NCBI RefSeq assembly: GCF_028583425.1
Contig: NC_072805.1
Location: forward strand, 12,286,001-12,350,000
Direction of reading: 5' to 3'
Source: Eublepharis macularius
Lineage: Eukaryota > Chordata > Lepidosauria > Squamata > Eublepharidae
DNA: 64,000 nucleotides
Shown: piece by piece, positions 1 through 11,589 of the stretch
Layout of the letters: the number at the start of each line of letters is the position of its first letter
How positions within the stretch are numbered: the stretch's first letter is position 1
Program-made: the position numbers and the translations under genes
The notes under the pieces: model-generated
Databases searched by the model: none
Told to the model about the DNA's origin: nothing
What the model saw: only the letters and a program-made list of their open reading frames with translations

Positions 1-433
1 AAAGCCACACAAAGCACGCATACCAGGCTAACTAAAAATCAAGGAGGAAAGGGGGAGGGCAATAATTACGAGTCTTGAAGATAGGGCTCCAAGGAGACAG
101 CAGCAAAAAGGCCAGCATTTCATGGACCAGTGTTTCACGGATCCAGAGCCCACACACACAGCACATGGCCCAGTTAGAGGGCGAAAAGCTCTGTGGGACA
201 AGCTGTCCTCTTTGCCCCAAGAAGAATGGCTTGATGGCTTTCTCCGGAGGTGGACATTGGGCAGTTAGCATGGTTTTAAATAGGTTCGCAGCATTTTTTA
301 AGGATTTGACTCTCTTGTTTCACTTTCAGCCTCGTTCTAACTATTCCTCTCATTTTTCTAACATTACCTCTTTTGAAATCAAATGGGATTTGAGGGGTAA
401 ATTTCCATTGACAGGAATCACTGAATTTAATAG

Positions 434-562
434 ATCAAGATGGGTAGCCGTATTAGTCTATCTGTAGCAGACAGAAATGAGCTGTGGCTCACGGAACCTC
501 ATACCTTACCACAAATGTTGTTAGTTTTATAGGTGCTACTGGACTCTTGCTCTTTTCTACAA
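434..562. repeat. Penelope-like/hammerhead-family repeat, rearranged
   Basis: The first ~40 bases (gatcaagatgggtagccg) are the reverse complement of the usual 3' end of this family. The rest runs forward (gagctgtggctcac, then gtgctactggactcttgctc). It is an inverted junction inside one copy, and the same junction is at 32010-32139 in the duplicated block. The hammerhead core is only partly kept here. Confidence 0.5.
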
Positions 563-739
563 GAGTTCACTGGTCCCAATTCCTACAACAATCTCAAGTC
601 CTAGGCCTCACTCAGAACCAAGTTTGACTCACTCCCTTCTGGTTGGCTCTGTGATCAACCATTCCAGGGCAGAGTCCTTTATGATGTGAAGCAATCTCAT
701 TGCTACGGCATGAATAGAGTACGTGTTTACCGAGCCAAC

Positions 740-1000
740 ATCAAAGTAGCTGACGTCACCCAGGATCTCAGCATCATTGGCTTCAGCCCCCTCCCAGCTC
801 TAGATCAGCCTCAAAGGTTTGATGAGGTAGGTGATAGTACCCCCACACCCTTTCAAGTAACTCCTAGGGCCCAGAATCTCCACCCACACTGACTCTGTGG
901 GGGAGTTCATCCCCCCAAACATTTTGGCTGCTTCCATTTCCCCATTCCACCATGTTTCTGAGACACCCACCCTGTCGAAATTGTCATTTAGCGCCCAGCT
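740..1000 (-). pseudogene. CR1-like LINE endonuclease fragment (copy 1)
   Basis: The minus-strand translation reads GVSETWWNGE and later VWVEILGP, which match the CR1-type apurinic endonuclease (IGVTETWW..., then a VEIL-type strand). The frame is disturbed after this part. The second copy at 32192-32580 carries more of the domain. It is a dead LINE fragment, not a host gene. Confidence 0.6.
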
Positions 1001-1555
1001 CGGAGGCTTCCAGCATTGGCATACAGCATCGGCACACAGACACCCATCATGTGCTCCCCTCTCCACCATCCTGTGCCCCCCTGGCCCCTCTCTTTCCACA
1101 CACGGCTCTGCTTTGCCATCCTTCTCTCCACCCCCTGCCCCAGTTCTCCTGTCCTCCTTCCCAGGTCGTCTTTTTGGAATGGATTGCCCTGCACTGGTGG
1201 ATCCATCACCTTTTCCTCAAGGATTAGTTTAGAAGTGGCTCTACCACCTTCAGGGCGTTATGTCCGAGCAGCCTGGTTCCCTTTTGGTTCAAGTGAAGCT
1301 CATCGTTCTTGTACTGCTTCCATATCTCCCATCAGCTTCTCCAGGTCAGCATCCCCAGCCTCAGGGGAGCCACCAACCCACACCCACAGTTTCTGTCCAA
1401 TGGGCAGAGAACCAGACATGTAGACCTCTCTGCAAAACATGGGAGAGCCCCAGCAACCCTCCTATCCTTCCCCTTGGTTTTTCACAAGTGTTTAAGGTAG
1501 AAATTGGGTGCTTACCTGTATCTGGATGTCAAGCTTAAGAAGTTGGACCACCACT

Positions 1556-1871
1556 ATCACCACACCACTGTCACAAAGCCACTCCAGCACTGTCACAAAG
1601 CCACTCCACCACTGTCACAAAGCCACTCCACCACTGCCACAAAGCCGCTCCACCACACTGCTCTTTAACACACTGCTCAAACCACTCCACTCTCTCCACT
1701 CCGCTCAAACCACTCCACTCTCTCCACTCCGCTCAAACCACTCCACTCTCTCCACTCCGCTCAAACCACTCCACTCTCTCCACTCCGCTCAAACCACTCC
1801 ACTCTCTCCACTCCGCTCAAACCACTCCACTCTCTCCACTCCGCTCAAACCACTCCACTCTCTCCACTCCG
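1556..1871. repeat. Compound short tandem repeat (22-bp then 28-bp units)
   Basis: Several ~22-bp units of the form cactgtcacaaagccactcc lead into seven exact or near-exact 28-bp units from 1676 to 1871, each starting ctcaaaccactccactctct. The paralogous array at 33209-33350 has about five units, so copy number has changed since the block duplicated. Confidence 0.9.
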
Positions 1872-2304
1872 CTCTCCCCACATCACTCACACACCAAACC
1901 ATACTCACCACACCACACTCATCATAAGACTTCACAATGGCGCACCTTGCTCAGCCCAGGGCCTCACAATGGCCCACCTCAGTCAGCGCTGGGGCAGAGC
2001 GACCCACACTTTCTTGAATGTTTAAGATACTCAGGTTAATGCCAATAACCCTCAGTTATACCTGAGAGCCGAACTGTCTGGCACCTAGAGCTGGTACAGA
2101 ACACTGCAGTCAGAATGAATTAAAAACAGATGGCACATCCAGGCCATGGTGGATTTATGCTGTTATCATTAAGAGGTGTTCTGCTCCAGCCACAGCACAC
2201 AAGCACACTGTAACGGCAGCCATAAATGTGGTGTTTTGTATTGTATATTGAGAGTAACAGCTCTTTATTATGATAAACATCTTTATTGAAAACTGGAAGA
2301 AGAC

Positions 2305-2440
2305 TAGACATGGGAGTGAACAGAAAAAAAACAGACATGGTGTTCGTTGTTCGTTGCCATCCATGAACAACAAACAATGAACATTGACAAACATGATCCT
2401 GTCATGTACATGTTCGTTGTTGGTTGTTCATGAGGGCCAT
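2305..2440 (+). mobile_element. hAT-type non-autonomous element, left part only
   Basis: It starts tagacatggg, the same terminal sequence as the complete elements at 37580-38284 and 41228-41610. It follows the 37580 copy closely and is cut off at 2440, where a copy of 1047-1234 begins. Confidence 0.65.
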
Positions 2441-2627
2441 CATGTGCTCCCCTCTCCACCATCCTGTGCCACCCTGGCCCCTCTCTTTCCACACACGGCT
2501 CTGCTTTGCCATCCTTCTCTCCACCCCCTGCCCCAGTTCTCCTGTCCTCCTTCCCAGATCGTCTTTTTGAAATGGATTGCCCTGCACTGGTGGATCCATC
2601 ATCTTTTCCTCTAGGATTAGTTTAGAG
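2441..2627. repeat. Local duplicate of 1047-1234
   Basis: From atcatgtgctcccctctcca to ggattagtttaga the sequence repeats 1047-1234 with a few changes. It is joined directly to the truncated hAT element on the left and to LINE sequence on the right. Confidence 0.85.
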
Positions 2628-2960
2628 TTGCTTGTCTGCAGAGCGCAACACCCTGCAGGGGACGTAATGAAAGAGGCGGTCCCGCAGGTATGCCGGTCCC
2701 ACTCCGTGAAGGCCTTTAAACACCAAGGTTAACACCTTGAACTGGATCCAGGACTCCACTGGGAGCCAGTGCAGCCGGCACAGCACAGGATGAATGCACG
2801 CTCGGATTGGTGTTCCAGTAAGGACCAGTTGTAACTTCCGGGTCAAGCCCAAGGGCAGCTCAGCATAGAGAGCTTGGAGGTGACCGTTGCATGGATTACT
2901 ATGGCCAGGTCCCAGTTGCCTGCCCGGTTGAATATGAGAAAAGGCAGACCTGGCAACGGT
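2628..2960 (-). pseudogene. L2/CR1-group LINE, RT C-terminal fragment
   Basis: The minus-strand translation has LHWLPVESWIQFKVLTL and GVGPAYLRDRL, the thumb-side motifs of L2-like non-LTR reverse transcriptases (usual form LHWLPV..RI.FKVL..TYKAL.GLGPAYL.DRL). It is 5' truncated and joined to a different LINE fragment at about 2960. Confidence 0.7.
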
Positions 2961-3525
2961 AAGATGGATTGTCCAGAGTAAGTCAAATGCAGCAGCCACC
3001 AGGATGGAGCTGAGGGACCTCTTCAGGCCGGCCATTCCTGCCCTCCTGCCCTCTTCAGGCAGGCCATTCCACATGGTGGGGGCTGAGACAGAGACTGCCC
3101 GTATATGAATGGCTGTTGATCTTGCCCTTTCGCAGGGGGGCGCTTGAAGAAGGCCCTGCTTAGGTGAGTGAAGCTGCCATGGTGGAGCACATGGGGAGAG
3201 GCAGACAGGAGGGACCGAGGAGGCCACGAAGGGCTTTGCATGTGACAGCCAAAATCTTGCACTGAGCTGGTAATCTACGGGGAACTGGTGCCTGCCTGGC
3301 ACCGTGGCAAGAGCTCCCGGGTGACTGAGGAACAGGAGTAGCATGCCTACTCAGCCTCCCTCCTGATAGTCATTGAGCTGCGATGCCATACCCCACCCGG
3401 AGCTGACTTTGAGGAAGGGCCTGTGTAGAGGGCATTACACAGCTGTCTCATCGAGATGTTGCTGTGGTGTGGATCCGGGGAGCCAGATCGGCTGCGTTAA
3501 GGTAGGGGGCCATCTGGGCTAAAGG
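2961..3525 (-). pseudogene. L2-like LINE, C-terminal and 3' fragment
   Basis: The minus-strand translation contains ERARSTA and APTMWNGLPEEGRR, the conserved C-terminal segment that follows the RT in L2-like elements (ARAFSVVAPALWN.LPEEVR). Close relatives are at 15200-15440 and 27710-28060. In a whole element this part lies downstream of the RT, so it is a separate insertion from 2628-2960. Confidence 0.6.
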
Positions 3526-3529
3526 AAGT

Positions 3530-4370
3530 TATTTTATTTATTTTATTTATTTTATCGTATTTATATTCCGCCCTCCCCGCAAGCAGGCTCAGGGCGGATA
3601 GCAACATTAAAACATTTAAAACATTTCATTAAACATTAAACATAAAACATTAAAAGCACTATATAAAGATATTGAAAACAGCAGCACTCTTTTCTTGGTG
3701 GCGGCAACATCGTTGATTACAGAAAGTGCAACAGTGCAGTCGAGCAAGGCAGCAGCTTCAGAGCAGTGGTGGGCAGCTCCCATAGGGAGGGGAGTAGATG
3801 TTGTATCCTCCAGCCAGTGGAGGCCCAGCCTCAGCCATACGCCTGGCGGAACAAGGCCCGGCGGAAAGATGGTAGATCCTGCCAGGCCCTGGTCTCGGTA
3901 GACAGCGTTCCACCAGGTAGGAGCCAGGACTGAGAAAGCTCTTGCTCTAGTCGAGGCCAGGCGGGCCTCCTTGGAGCCAGGGACTGATAGCAATGTCTTT
4001 TCTCCTGATTGGAGGGTCCTCTGGGGAATATACGGGGAGAGACGGTCCCTCAGGCACGCTGGCCCCAGTCCGCACAGGGCCTTATAAGTCAATACCAAAA
4101 CCTTGAACCTGATCCGATACTCCACTGGCAACCAATGCAGCTCACGCAATATTGGTGTAATATGCACCCTATTTGGTGTTTTCATAATGATGCCCGCCGC
4201 TGCATTTTGCACCAGCTGTAATCTTCGGGTCAGGCACAAGGGTAGGCCCGCGTAGAGCGAGTTACAGTCATCCAACCTAGAGATGACCATTGCCTGGATC
4301 ACTGTAGTTAAGTCACAGGTAGACAGGTAAGGGACAAGTTGTCTGGTCTGCCGCAGGTGGAAAAAAGAAG
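3530..4370 (-). pseudogene. L2-like LINE, 5'-truncated with 3' tail
   Basis: The minus-strand frame reads SRLDDCNSLYAGLPLCLTRR, then LQLVQNAAAGI and LHWLPVEYRIRFKVLVLTYK. It continues to the C-terminal AFSVLAPTWWNAV. The 3' end at about 3530 is an A-rich tail built of tttatttatttta units on the plus strand, after the typical ...gggcggaatataaata end. About 280 codons of the RT end and C-terminus are present; the endonuclease and RT core are missing. Confidence 0.8.
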
Positions 4371-6270
4371 ACCTGAAAAAAGAAGTTGGGGGAAAGGGTT
4401 TTCTATGGCTCCATTAATTTACGTCTCTACCAGCAGCACCAGATGAGGACAACCGCTTGGTTTTTAACCAAGTCTACCAGGTGCCTTTGAACCCCCTTGA
4501 AAGTGGGAAGCACAAAGTCCTTCAAGATCTCATCCTTCCCATCCTCACAGAGGTTGGACCGTAGAGCAGGACTTCTCTGGAAACTGTAGTTATGGCACCG
4601 ACACAATGCAAGAGATCCATTTCAGGGTTTGAGTGAAGGACCAATCCCCGTATCTCAGAAATGGTCTTTTGTTTCATTTTCCACTCGACCCCTGGGTATG
4701 ACCCCCACATAGGAATGTAATCTGCTTCTGGAGAGGAAACCAGCACTGATTATTAATGGAGAGAGGAAGTTTAGAGTATCTTTTTGATTTGTGTGCTGGA
4801 AGAAACTGCGTTCTCTTGGTAGTCTGCATGGTTTTATAGCCAAGACAGGCAAGGACCCAGTGCGCAAGCAGTGGCCTTCAGAGATGTCAGGATCCCGTCA
4901 ATATCCATTACTGTAACTGGGTGGAAATGGTCCGTAAGCAGCCCAGATGATCTATTAAGCAAGTCTTCCACCTATCACTGCCTATCACTGTAGGTCTTCC
5001 AATGGGCCTTCCAGCAGGCTCAATGCTTCTCCACAAGCCTTGTTGCATCTTGGGCACCCAAAAGCAAAAGAAGCAATCAAACATCAGCTCTGGGGTCAGG
5101 CCCTACAATCAGATAGGGCACAGATACAGAAATACCCAACAGTTCTGCAGCATGCTTATGCAGCTGACAGGTCTCATGGGCTCTCTGGTGTTTGCATGCA
5201 CAGCTCCTTGACGCTCTCAGCTGGATGAATGAACTGCTTCCATTTGAAAAGCACTGAATTTAAGTTGGTCACTGATGATGTCAAAGTGCAGTTTCTTTGC
5301 CAACAGAGAGCCAAAACTGAAAATACTGGCTGGAACTAGAGTGGTGCTCCCTGCTAGAGTGGTCAGATCCAGTGAAAAGAACACCTCAGACCTCCATAAG
5401 AGGAGCCTGTCAGCTGTTGGGGGGGGAGGGCAGGGATTGTCTCTTCGTAATCTCTAGAGCATAAAAGTGATTTTCAGCTCAAGGCACACGACTTATTGGG
5501 CTGTTTGTTTCAATGGTTTCTATCTCACCTTTCCACTGTTTAGGTCTTCAAGATGCTTGGTAAATATATCTCAACAAAGTGATTTTCAGTCCCAGCAGAG
5601 TGAGCTTCCACCCTCTCTGGTCCTTAGCACTCTGCCAGAAGGTGGCCATGGAGGAGCCAGAGCACCTGGTTTTGTCCTCCGGAGATACTCCTTGAGGCCA
5701 TCTCTGTTCTTCCCACAGCTGGACTCTTCACAAGAAGGGGTGGGCGAATTTGTCCTCCTTCCCTGAGATCCTACTCCTCCCAGTTAATTCAGATAACACC
5801 AACATGTAACAAGCTATGTCTACCACCTCGAATCTTTAGAGCAGATTCCTAAGTCAGGAAAGAGCAATGGAAAGAAGGCACTTAATAAATGTACAATTGA
5901 TATGAGGAAAATAAATCTAAAGAGAGCTGCGAAAGAGAGTTTCCCAGTCAGCATCACCAAAACATATAACCCACAGTATATATTTTATTCTGACTCTGAG
6001 TCCAAGGGTGGTAATGATGTTAAAAAGCCACGGTTGTAGAAGGTTCAGCCACCTGTGGATGACATAGCAGCAGTTACAAATGTCTCCGTTGCTCTTAAGC
6101 GCTTTCATGAGTCCAGCTGGCTTTGTAGAAGTGGGACCCTTCCTCTTTTTCCTCAGCCGTCAGAGATCCTCCTTCAGGGAAGAGCCCCTCACACATATAC
6201 AGTCTTGGGCGGGGAAGGGGGGCTAACAAGCCCAGGAATCTTCCTCCCTCTCAGCCCCTTCCTGATGTCA
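4371..6270. other. No gene recognised; anonymous DNA
   Basis: Only short, unconvincing ORFs occur. There is no splice-flanked coding segment, no clear transposon terminus and no strong tandem repeat. Parts probably come from old retroelements, but no family motif is readable. Confidence 0.5.
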
Positions 6271-6272
6271 CT

Positions 6273-6478
6273 GAGAGCCAAGCCACAAGTGACGCCTGAC
6301 ACAGGTTGGACGCTTGTCAGCTTCCCTCAAGTTTTGACGGGAAATGTAGGCATCCTGGTCTTGCAGCTGTAATGGAGAGCCAGGCTGTAAAACCAGGGCG
6401 CTTACATTTCCCATCAAAACTTGAGGGAAGCTGACAAGTGTCCAACCTGTGTAAAGTGTCACTTGTAGCTTGGCTCTG
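6273..6478. mobile_element. Foldback MITE, ~78-bp inverted arms
   Basis: The left arm (agagccaagccacaagtgac, then ttccctcaagttttgac) is nearly the exact reverse complement of the right arm ending gtcacttgtagcttggctct. About 47 bases of loop separate them. The whole unit would fold into one hairpin. No convincing target duplication was seen, so the superfamily is open (hAT-like ends are possible). Confidence 0.75.
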
Positions 6479-6555
6479 AGCCTGCTGGTTGTTTATAAGC
6501 ATCTTGAATGTTCTTGGCCATGTGGGTTGCCTGAGAGGAAAATCTTGCTGTAGAG

Positions 6556-7042
6556 CAGGGGTGTACGAGTGTACTTTCTGCGTGCTCCCAGTGCTGACGC
6601 GTGAACATCACCTCCGTGCCAGCCACAGCAGGGCCCCATCATCGTGCCAGCCACAGGAGTGCCCCATGCTTTGCATAGGGCCAATTCTTTGAAAATCAGC
6701 CCCAAGCAAATGGCAGGAGCGCTCGTGTGGCTGGCACAATGGCGTCACTTCTGGAAATGACATTTTTGTGTTTGCCAGTAGCTTTTGCACCACATTTGTG
6801 CTCGGGGTGCCTCCTGGTGGTCGGCAGGTGGGCAAACTACTGAGAGGCTGCCTGCCACCTGCGGGCACCTGGGATCTGTGTGCTGGAGCAATGTCTTTTT
6901 GAATCTGCACAGCCAATCAGATCTCCAATGGTCAATCAGAAGCCCTTCTGGGCAAAAACCCCACTGGGCCCCACTTGGCGGGTACCAGGAAAGGTGTAAT
7001 TGGGTGTTAAGGCATCCACAGGCACCATGTTGGGAACCTCTG
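6556..7042. mobile_element. hAT-like non-autonomous DNA transposon
   Basis: The ends are caggggtgtacg and the complement of gttgggaacctctg (reads cagaggttcccaac), short imperfect inverted ends of the hAT CAGNG type. The flanks ctgtagag and ctatagag match at 7 of 8 bases, the 8-bp duplication length expected of hAT. The inside is non-coding. Confidence 0.6.
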
Positions 7043-7254
7043 CTATAGAGAGAAAGCTACGCTAGGCTGCCATTCTTTCCCGTCATTCATTATTGAATTA
7101 ATTAAAAATGCGAAGGCGAGAGATAGGCGCTCAAATGCTGGAAGAGGTAAGCAGGCAGCAACCATTCAGTTAACTAAAATGATACTACTTTAAAAGCAAA
7201 CCTGACAACAAAGAATGGTGAGCCATTGCTGTAGGAGGAAAGGGCAGACTTTCA

Positions 7255-7560
7255 GGAAAAGAAAAAGAAGAGTCCTGTGGTACCTCAAAGTCTAACACAA
7301 TTTTTTCCAAGCAAGCTTTTGTGAGTCAGAGTTCATTCCATCAGATGCATGAAGTGTTCATCTGTTAGGCAGATATATTTATACTAACAGCTGCAAACAA
7401 CAGAAAGGTAGAGGGGGGGATGTTAACCAGGTCAGCTTAAAACAATCCAAAGAAAAACTAAGCTGCTTATAAAACTGCACTCCTCCCAAAGATGCACAGC
7501 AAATTAGGATTAAGATAAACTCAGATCTAGTTCATGAAAGTGCAAGGCAAAACATGAGAA
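7255..7560 (-). mobile_element. Penelope-like/hammerhead-family repeat
   Basis: On the minus strand it reads ...catctgatggaatgaactctgactcacaaaa... and continues ttagactttgaggtaccacaggactc. This is the family layout of a CTGATGA-like core, a hairpin and a GAAA-like box, followed by the 'gtgctactggactc' type 3' segment. The core is slightly decayed. Confidence 0.55.
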
Positions 7561-7571
7561 GCAGATCCAGC

Positions 7572-7646
7572 TAAGCCTTTTATATAGTAGTAAAGGTGTA
7601 AAGCAGTAAAGCTACCTTTACCTTTACTATATAAAAGGCTAAGTGT
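7572..7646. repeat. Short AT-rich perfect-stem hairpin
   Basis: ctaagccttttatatagtag and ctatataaaaggctaag are inverted about a ~30-base centre made of aaaggt/accttt pieces. It may be a miniature foldback element; no target duplication is clear. Confidence 0.5.
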
Positions 7647-7649
7647 ATT

Positions 7650-8066
7650 TAAGACAACTCACTTCCTACCCTCGTATGCCTCCAGAGGGCGCTGCTATGG
7701 AGGGAAGCCTAGAAGAGGAGGCTGTCCCTCCGCGAGTGTGCTGCAGCAAGAAGTCCAGGCTGGGATCAGGTGTGGAGCAAGGGGTAATGCCGCCCTCTAC
7801 TTTCACCCTCCTGGGATCAGGAGCAGAGCAGGCGGCAATGCCCATCCCCGGCTGGATATTAGGGAGAACTTTTTCACGGTCAGAGTAGTTCAAGAGTGGA
7901 ATCGGCTGCCTAGGGAGGTGGTGAGCTCCCCCTCACTGGCAGTTTGCAAGAAGAGGCTGGGTGAATCTTTGTCAGAGATGCTTTAGGCTGATGCTGCTCT
8001 GGGCAGGGGGTTGGACTAGATGGTCTGCATGGCCCCTTCCAACTCTATGATTCTATGATTCTATTC
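7650..8066 (+). pseudogene. CR1 LINE 3' end
   Basis: The plus-strand translation ends with LDIRENFFTVRVVQEWNRL, PREVV and KRLGESLSEML, the CR1 ORF2 C-terminus. The 3' UTR text (gactagatggtctgcatggccccttcc) runs into the characteristic attctatg repeat at 8046-8064. It is 5' truncated, as CR1 copies usually are. Confidence 0.9.
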
Positions 8067-8513
8067 ACAGGACGACTTCCTGTCTGTGTTGTTAAGATGT
8101 ACTGGAGCCAAGCTTAGCAGACAGAGGGCTTGTCCGCAACATCAGGTACAGAAAATGGAGTGAAATTCTTCCCTTCACTTGGCAGGACCCAACATGGGAC
8201 TGAGTGGCACCTGTTGGCCCGTCTGCTTTGGCAAGGATTGTTCTGCACCCAGCCTCCATGTGGCTTTCTCAGCAATCTCAACTGTAGCATAATCAAAATT
8301 CACAGCTGAAATTCTCCTTTAGTTTTTTTGTCTGGCTGCTTGCTAAGATTCCTGCCCGCCTCTGTCTCTGGACTAGCTGAACACTCAAGATTCAATTGTG
8401 GCATCCATGATGGGAGGATAAGAATGACTGCTCGAAACAGATCACAATTTATAACATTTGTAATTTATTTAATTCATTAATGCTCACTAACTTGTGCTCT
8501 CTGTGACCGGAGG
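8067..8513. other. No gene recognised
   Basis: Anonymous sequence between the CR1 tail and the copia element. No coding or repeat motif could be supported. Confidence 0.5.
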
Positions 8514-8518
8514 AACCT

Positions 8519-9057
8519 GAAAAATAAATCATGATGTAGGCTCCAGAAACTTAATTAAAGGATTCCATGTTTGGGCCATTAGCGGAGTCTATTGTTTGGC
8601 ATAGGAAGCGTGATTATAGGTAGTTGTGAGATGGTTCTGCTGGCTGGTATGCGTACGGGAGAGAAAATAATAAATCATACACTTAGCTTTATATTTGAAA
8701 AAGAAATGAGAGTTCTTTATTGTAGGAACTCCATACTCTGATAGGAAAGGAGGAGAGACAGATCCTAACTACCTATCTAGTCTAAGGACGGACATGGATG
8801 GCAGGACAAGGCCTGCATCCATGCTGCCACGATGGAGGGAGAAGAAGGAGAGAGGTGTTGCCTGGAGCAATGCCAGGAAGAGAAGAAGTGAGAGGGAGGA
8901 AGTCAGGAGAAGGAAGTCCTGAGGATAGCAATCTACTTATCAAAGGACAGTCAGAGCAGTAAACAGCAAACTGTAAACAGAGTGCCCTGATCTATCTTTC
9001 TAACTTGCCCTCTGAAACCTGAGGAAAGGGACAGTGCTAAATCTTCCTCTTCCAACA
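8519..9057 (-). repeat. Copia element 3' LTR
   Basis: It shares long stretches with 12325-13023, for example aataataaatcatacacttag and acatggatggcaggacaagg. In minus-strand sense it begins TGTTGG. Confidence 0.85.
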
Positions 9058-10291
9058 TCCCCTCTCACTGTCGCTTGGATCAGTCTATGAGATTCAGCTT
9101 GTCTTGCAGATTCTGAAAGCGAAGTTTTAGTAGCGGCTTGGTTAGGGTATCGGCAATCATCTCTCTGGATGGACAGTCAATCTTCTTCACGATGCCTTTC
9201 TGTTGTAGTTCTTTCACAACATGATACTTCGGATCTTGTACAACAGTGGATGTTTTCTCTCTGTGAGAGCTTGATTCAACTTTGATTTTCTTCATAGATC
9301 GTCACAGGTTATGAGATCTGCATTCCAGGATCTCCTAGTAGTATCTTTAGCCATGTTATCTCGTGGCAACATAGTCCAGCAGAGATCTATTCAGCTTCTG
9401 TTGAAGATTGAGCGACCATGTTTTGCTTCTTGCTTGTCCAACTTATCATTCCATTTCCACAGAAGAAAGTATGTCCACTGGTAGATAATCAGGTATTCAA
9501 GTCTTCTCTGTAGTTAGCGTCTGTGTACACAATTAGTTCAGATGTGCTGTTAGCTGGTAATTTGAGCTTGAAATATGCTGTAACTTTCAGGTATCTAACA
9601 AGTCTCTTGACTGCGTTCCACTCTTTGAAGGTTGATGCAGAAAACTAGAGTAGCTTGCCTATGGCAGCGCGATATTCGTTGTCTGTTGGTAGCTTCTTGG
9701 TATCATCTAGATCCTTTACGTAGCTTGGTTCCATAGGAGTAGCAACTGCATCTTCATGAAGGATATAAGGTCTTTGATCTTTTGCTCTTGGTTAATAAGG
9801 AAGCTTCCATCTTGTTCTCTGTAAAGTTGCATGCCTAGGTAGTGAGCGACGTTACCGAGCTGCTTGATCTTGACATGTTTGCTTCGGTGTTGTACAACTT
9901 CCTTGCTGTCATCTGGATTTTCAAAGGCCAGAACCAAATCATCTACAAAAATCAGCAGATCAGTCCATTTGCCATTCTTCTGGCTGGTGTATAGGCAATT
10001 CTCGCTTCTCTTGAATCCTGCTTGGATGAGTAGATTATGCAGTTTTAAGTTCCAAAATCAAGCAGCTTGTTTGAGTCCATAGATGCTGTTCTGTAGTTTG
10101 AACCCAAGGTGTTCTTGTCCTGTTTTCTCAAAGCCGGGGGGTTGCAGCATGTAGCTAGTTTGCCTTTTCCAAAGCGTAGTGAGCATAAAACAAGGAAGTC
10201 ACCTGATTAATTCATTCAGGTATCTGTGGCCCTTTACCTGTACAAAGTCTAATAGCCTTTGAAATTATACAGTATTCACATCTCTGGTTAG

Positions 10292-10794
10292 TAGGGTTGC
10301 CAGGCCCTCTCGATCTCCCAGCGGGAGACTGGGGCCTGGTTCTCACCTTGCAGTAGCTTATGCGCGTGCGCGCAAGGCACGCACATGCGCTCCTGCAAGC
10401 ATGATGACGTCACTTAAGGGAGTGACGTCATCACACGGCCCCGTTTTGACGCGGATTCGGCCCATTTTGGACCCCTGTGGAACTTGGGAGCATTCCTGCG
10501 CTCCGCAGGGGTCCACAACAGGCCCAATCCACACCAAAACAGAACCGATCCGTGCCAAAACGGGCTCAGATTGGGCCCGTTGTGGGCCCCTGTGGCGCAC
10601 AGGCACACTCCTGCGCTCCACAGGGGCCTCGATCCAGGCCAAAACGGGCCTGATCCTGGGGCTGCTGTGCGCGGGGGCGTGCAGCACCACAGGGGGGCGC
10701 GCATGGAAGGTGCGCCCCCCCGCTGGCCAGGTAAGTGGGGGCGGGGGTGGGAGGGTGGGGATCCCCCGCCCGCACCGGGGGTCTGGCAGCCCTA
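10292..10794. mobile_element. hAT non-autonomous element nested in copia
   Basis: It begins tagggttgccagg and ends tctggcagcccta, an imperfect inverted pair. A perfect 8-bp duplication, ctggttag, flanks it (10284-10291 and 10795-10802). The inside is GC- and CpG-rich with repeated gggcccgtt/aaaacgggc phrases and codes for nothing recognisable. It is younger than the copia copy it interrupts. Confidence 0.9.
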
Positions 10795-11589
10795 CTGGTT
10801 AGGTACATGACAATTTTCTAGATCAAGTCCATTTGCTAGGCCTTCCCTTTGCATTTGCAAAATATGTTTATAATTTGCACGTGAAAATCTTTCATGCCAT
10901 TGCTGCAGACAGTTTACCAGCACAGGGCTGAATAAGATTGGCTTGCTCCTTGGCAGGCCCTGAATTACTGCATAGCACTCACTGGCTCTGTGACCAACTC
11001 ACATGCAATTGAACAAGGGCTAAGTCCTCCCCTTTGCCTCTCTGACCACGGAAGGCTGACTTCACTTGAAATCTGATCCATTCTCTTTCTCTCTCTGAAA
11101 CAAATATTTTCTCTCCTGCTCTCAAAATGGAGCTTGTCTGCAAATTCAACAGACAGGCTTTTATCAATATTATGCAGTTCGTGCCTTGTATTGCATTCTT
11201 GCCTCAGAAAATTTACTGCCTGGGCATCTGAGACGGGTTTTCCAGCATCACTTAACTGGTTGAAGACATGCATTAACTTCCCAGCATGGTCGTCGAATGA
11301 GCGTGTCTCTCTACATTTTATATCTGCCAGTTCCCTTCTCCACTGACTTACAAAAGCCCAACCAGATCTCTTAGGCATAATAAATCACATTTCTCTTTGG
11401 CAGCCCTGGCACTACAGATCACTGCCTTTTGTTGCTCATCAAGGGTGCCGTTCATTAGACAGATTGCCTTCTGATCTTTAAATTCCCACTGGGGACTTGT
11501 AGGAGTAGGGGGTTCGTCAGTAATTCCCTCTAATATGCCATGAAGTTGGAGGGAGAGTTCCAAGGCTTCTTTCCAGGATTCATAGTTCC

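Larger units (their letters stand above)
1..2440. repeat. Large duplicated block, copy 1 (uninterrupted)
   Basis: This stretch matches 31563-33732 plus 37521-37706 base for base apart from scattered substitutions and small indels. The order of parts is the same in both: an antisense-looking leader, a hammerhead-family repeat, a CR1 endonuclease fragment, a short-period tandem repeat and the start of a hAT-type element. The match begins at or before the first base of the window, so the true left edge is unseen. It ends at about 2440, where copy 1 jumps to a repeat of its own positions 1047-1234. Whether this is a segmental duplication or a composite interspersed repeat cannot be told from two copies. 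Confidence 0.85.

Noticed and set aside
1508-1927. 139-codon frame rich in Thr, Pro, Leu, Ser and His
   Set aside because: It is the translation of the 28-bp tandem repeat (28 is not a multiple of 3, but stops are absent in all three frames).
2622-3344. A 240-codon open frame on the minus strand
   Set aside because: It is a chance fusion of two L2-like LINE fragments in the wrong order (C-terminal block before RT), not a gene.
10358-10810. Four overlapping frames of 80-133 codons
   Set aside because: They lie wholly inside a non-autonomous hAT element with clear ends and target duplication; GC-rich composition removes stops.
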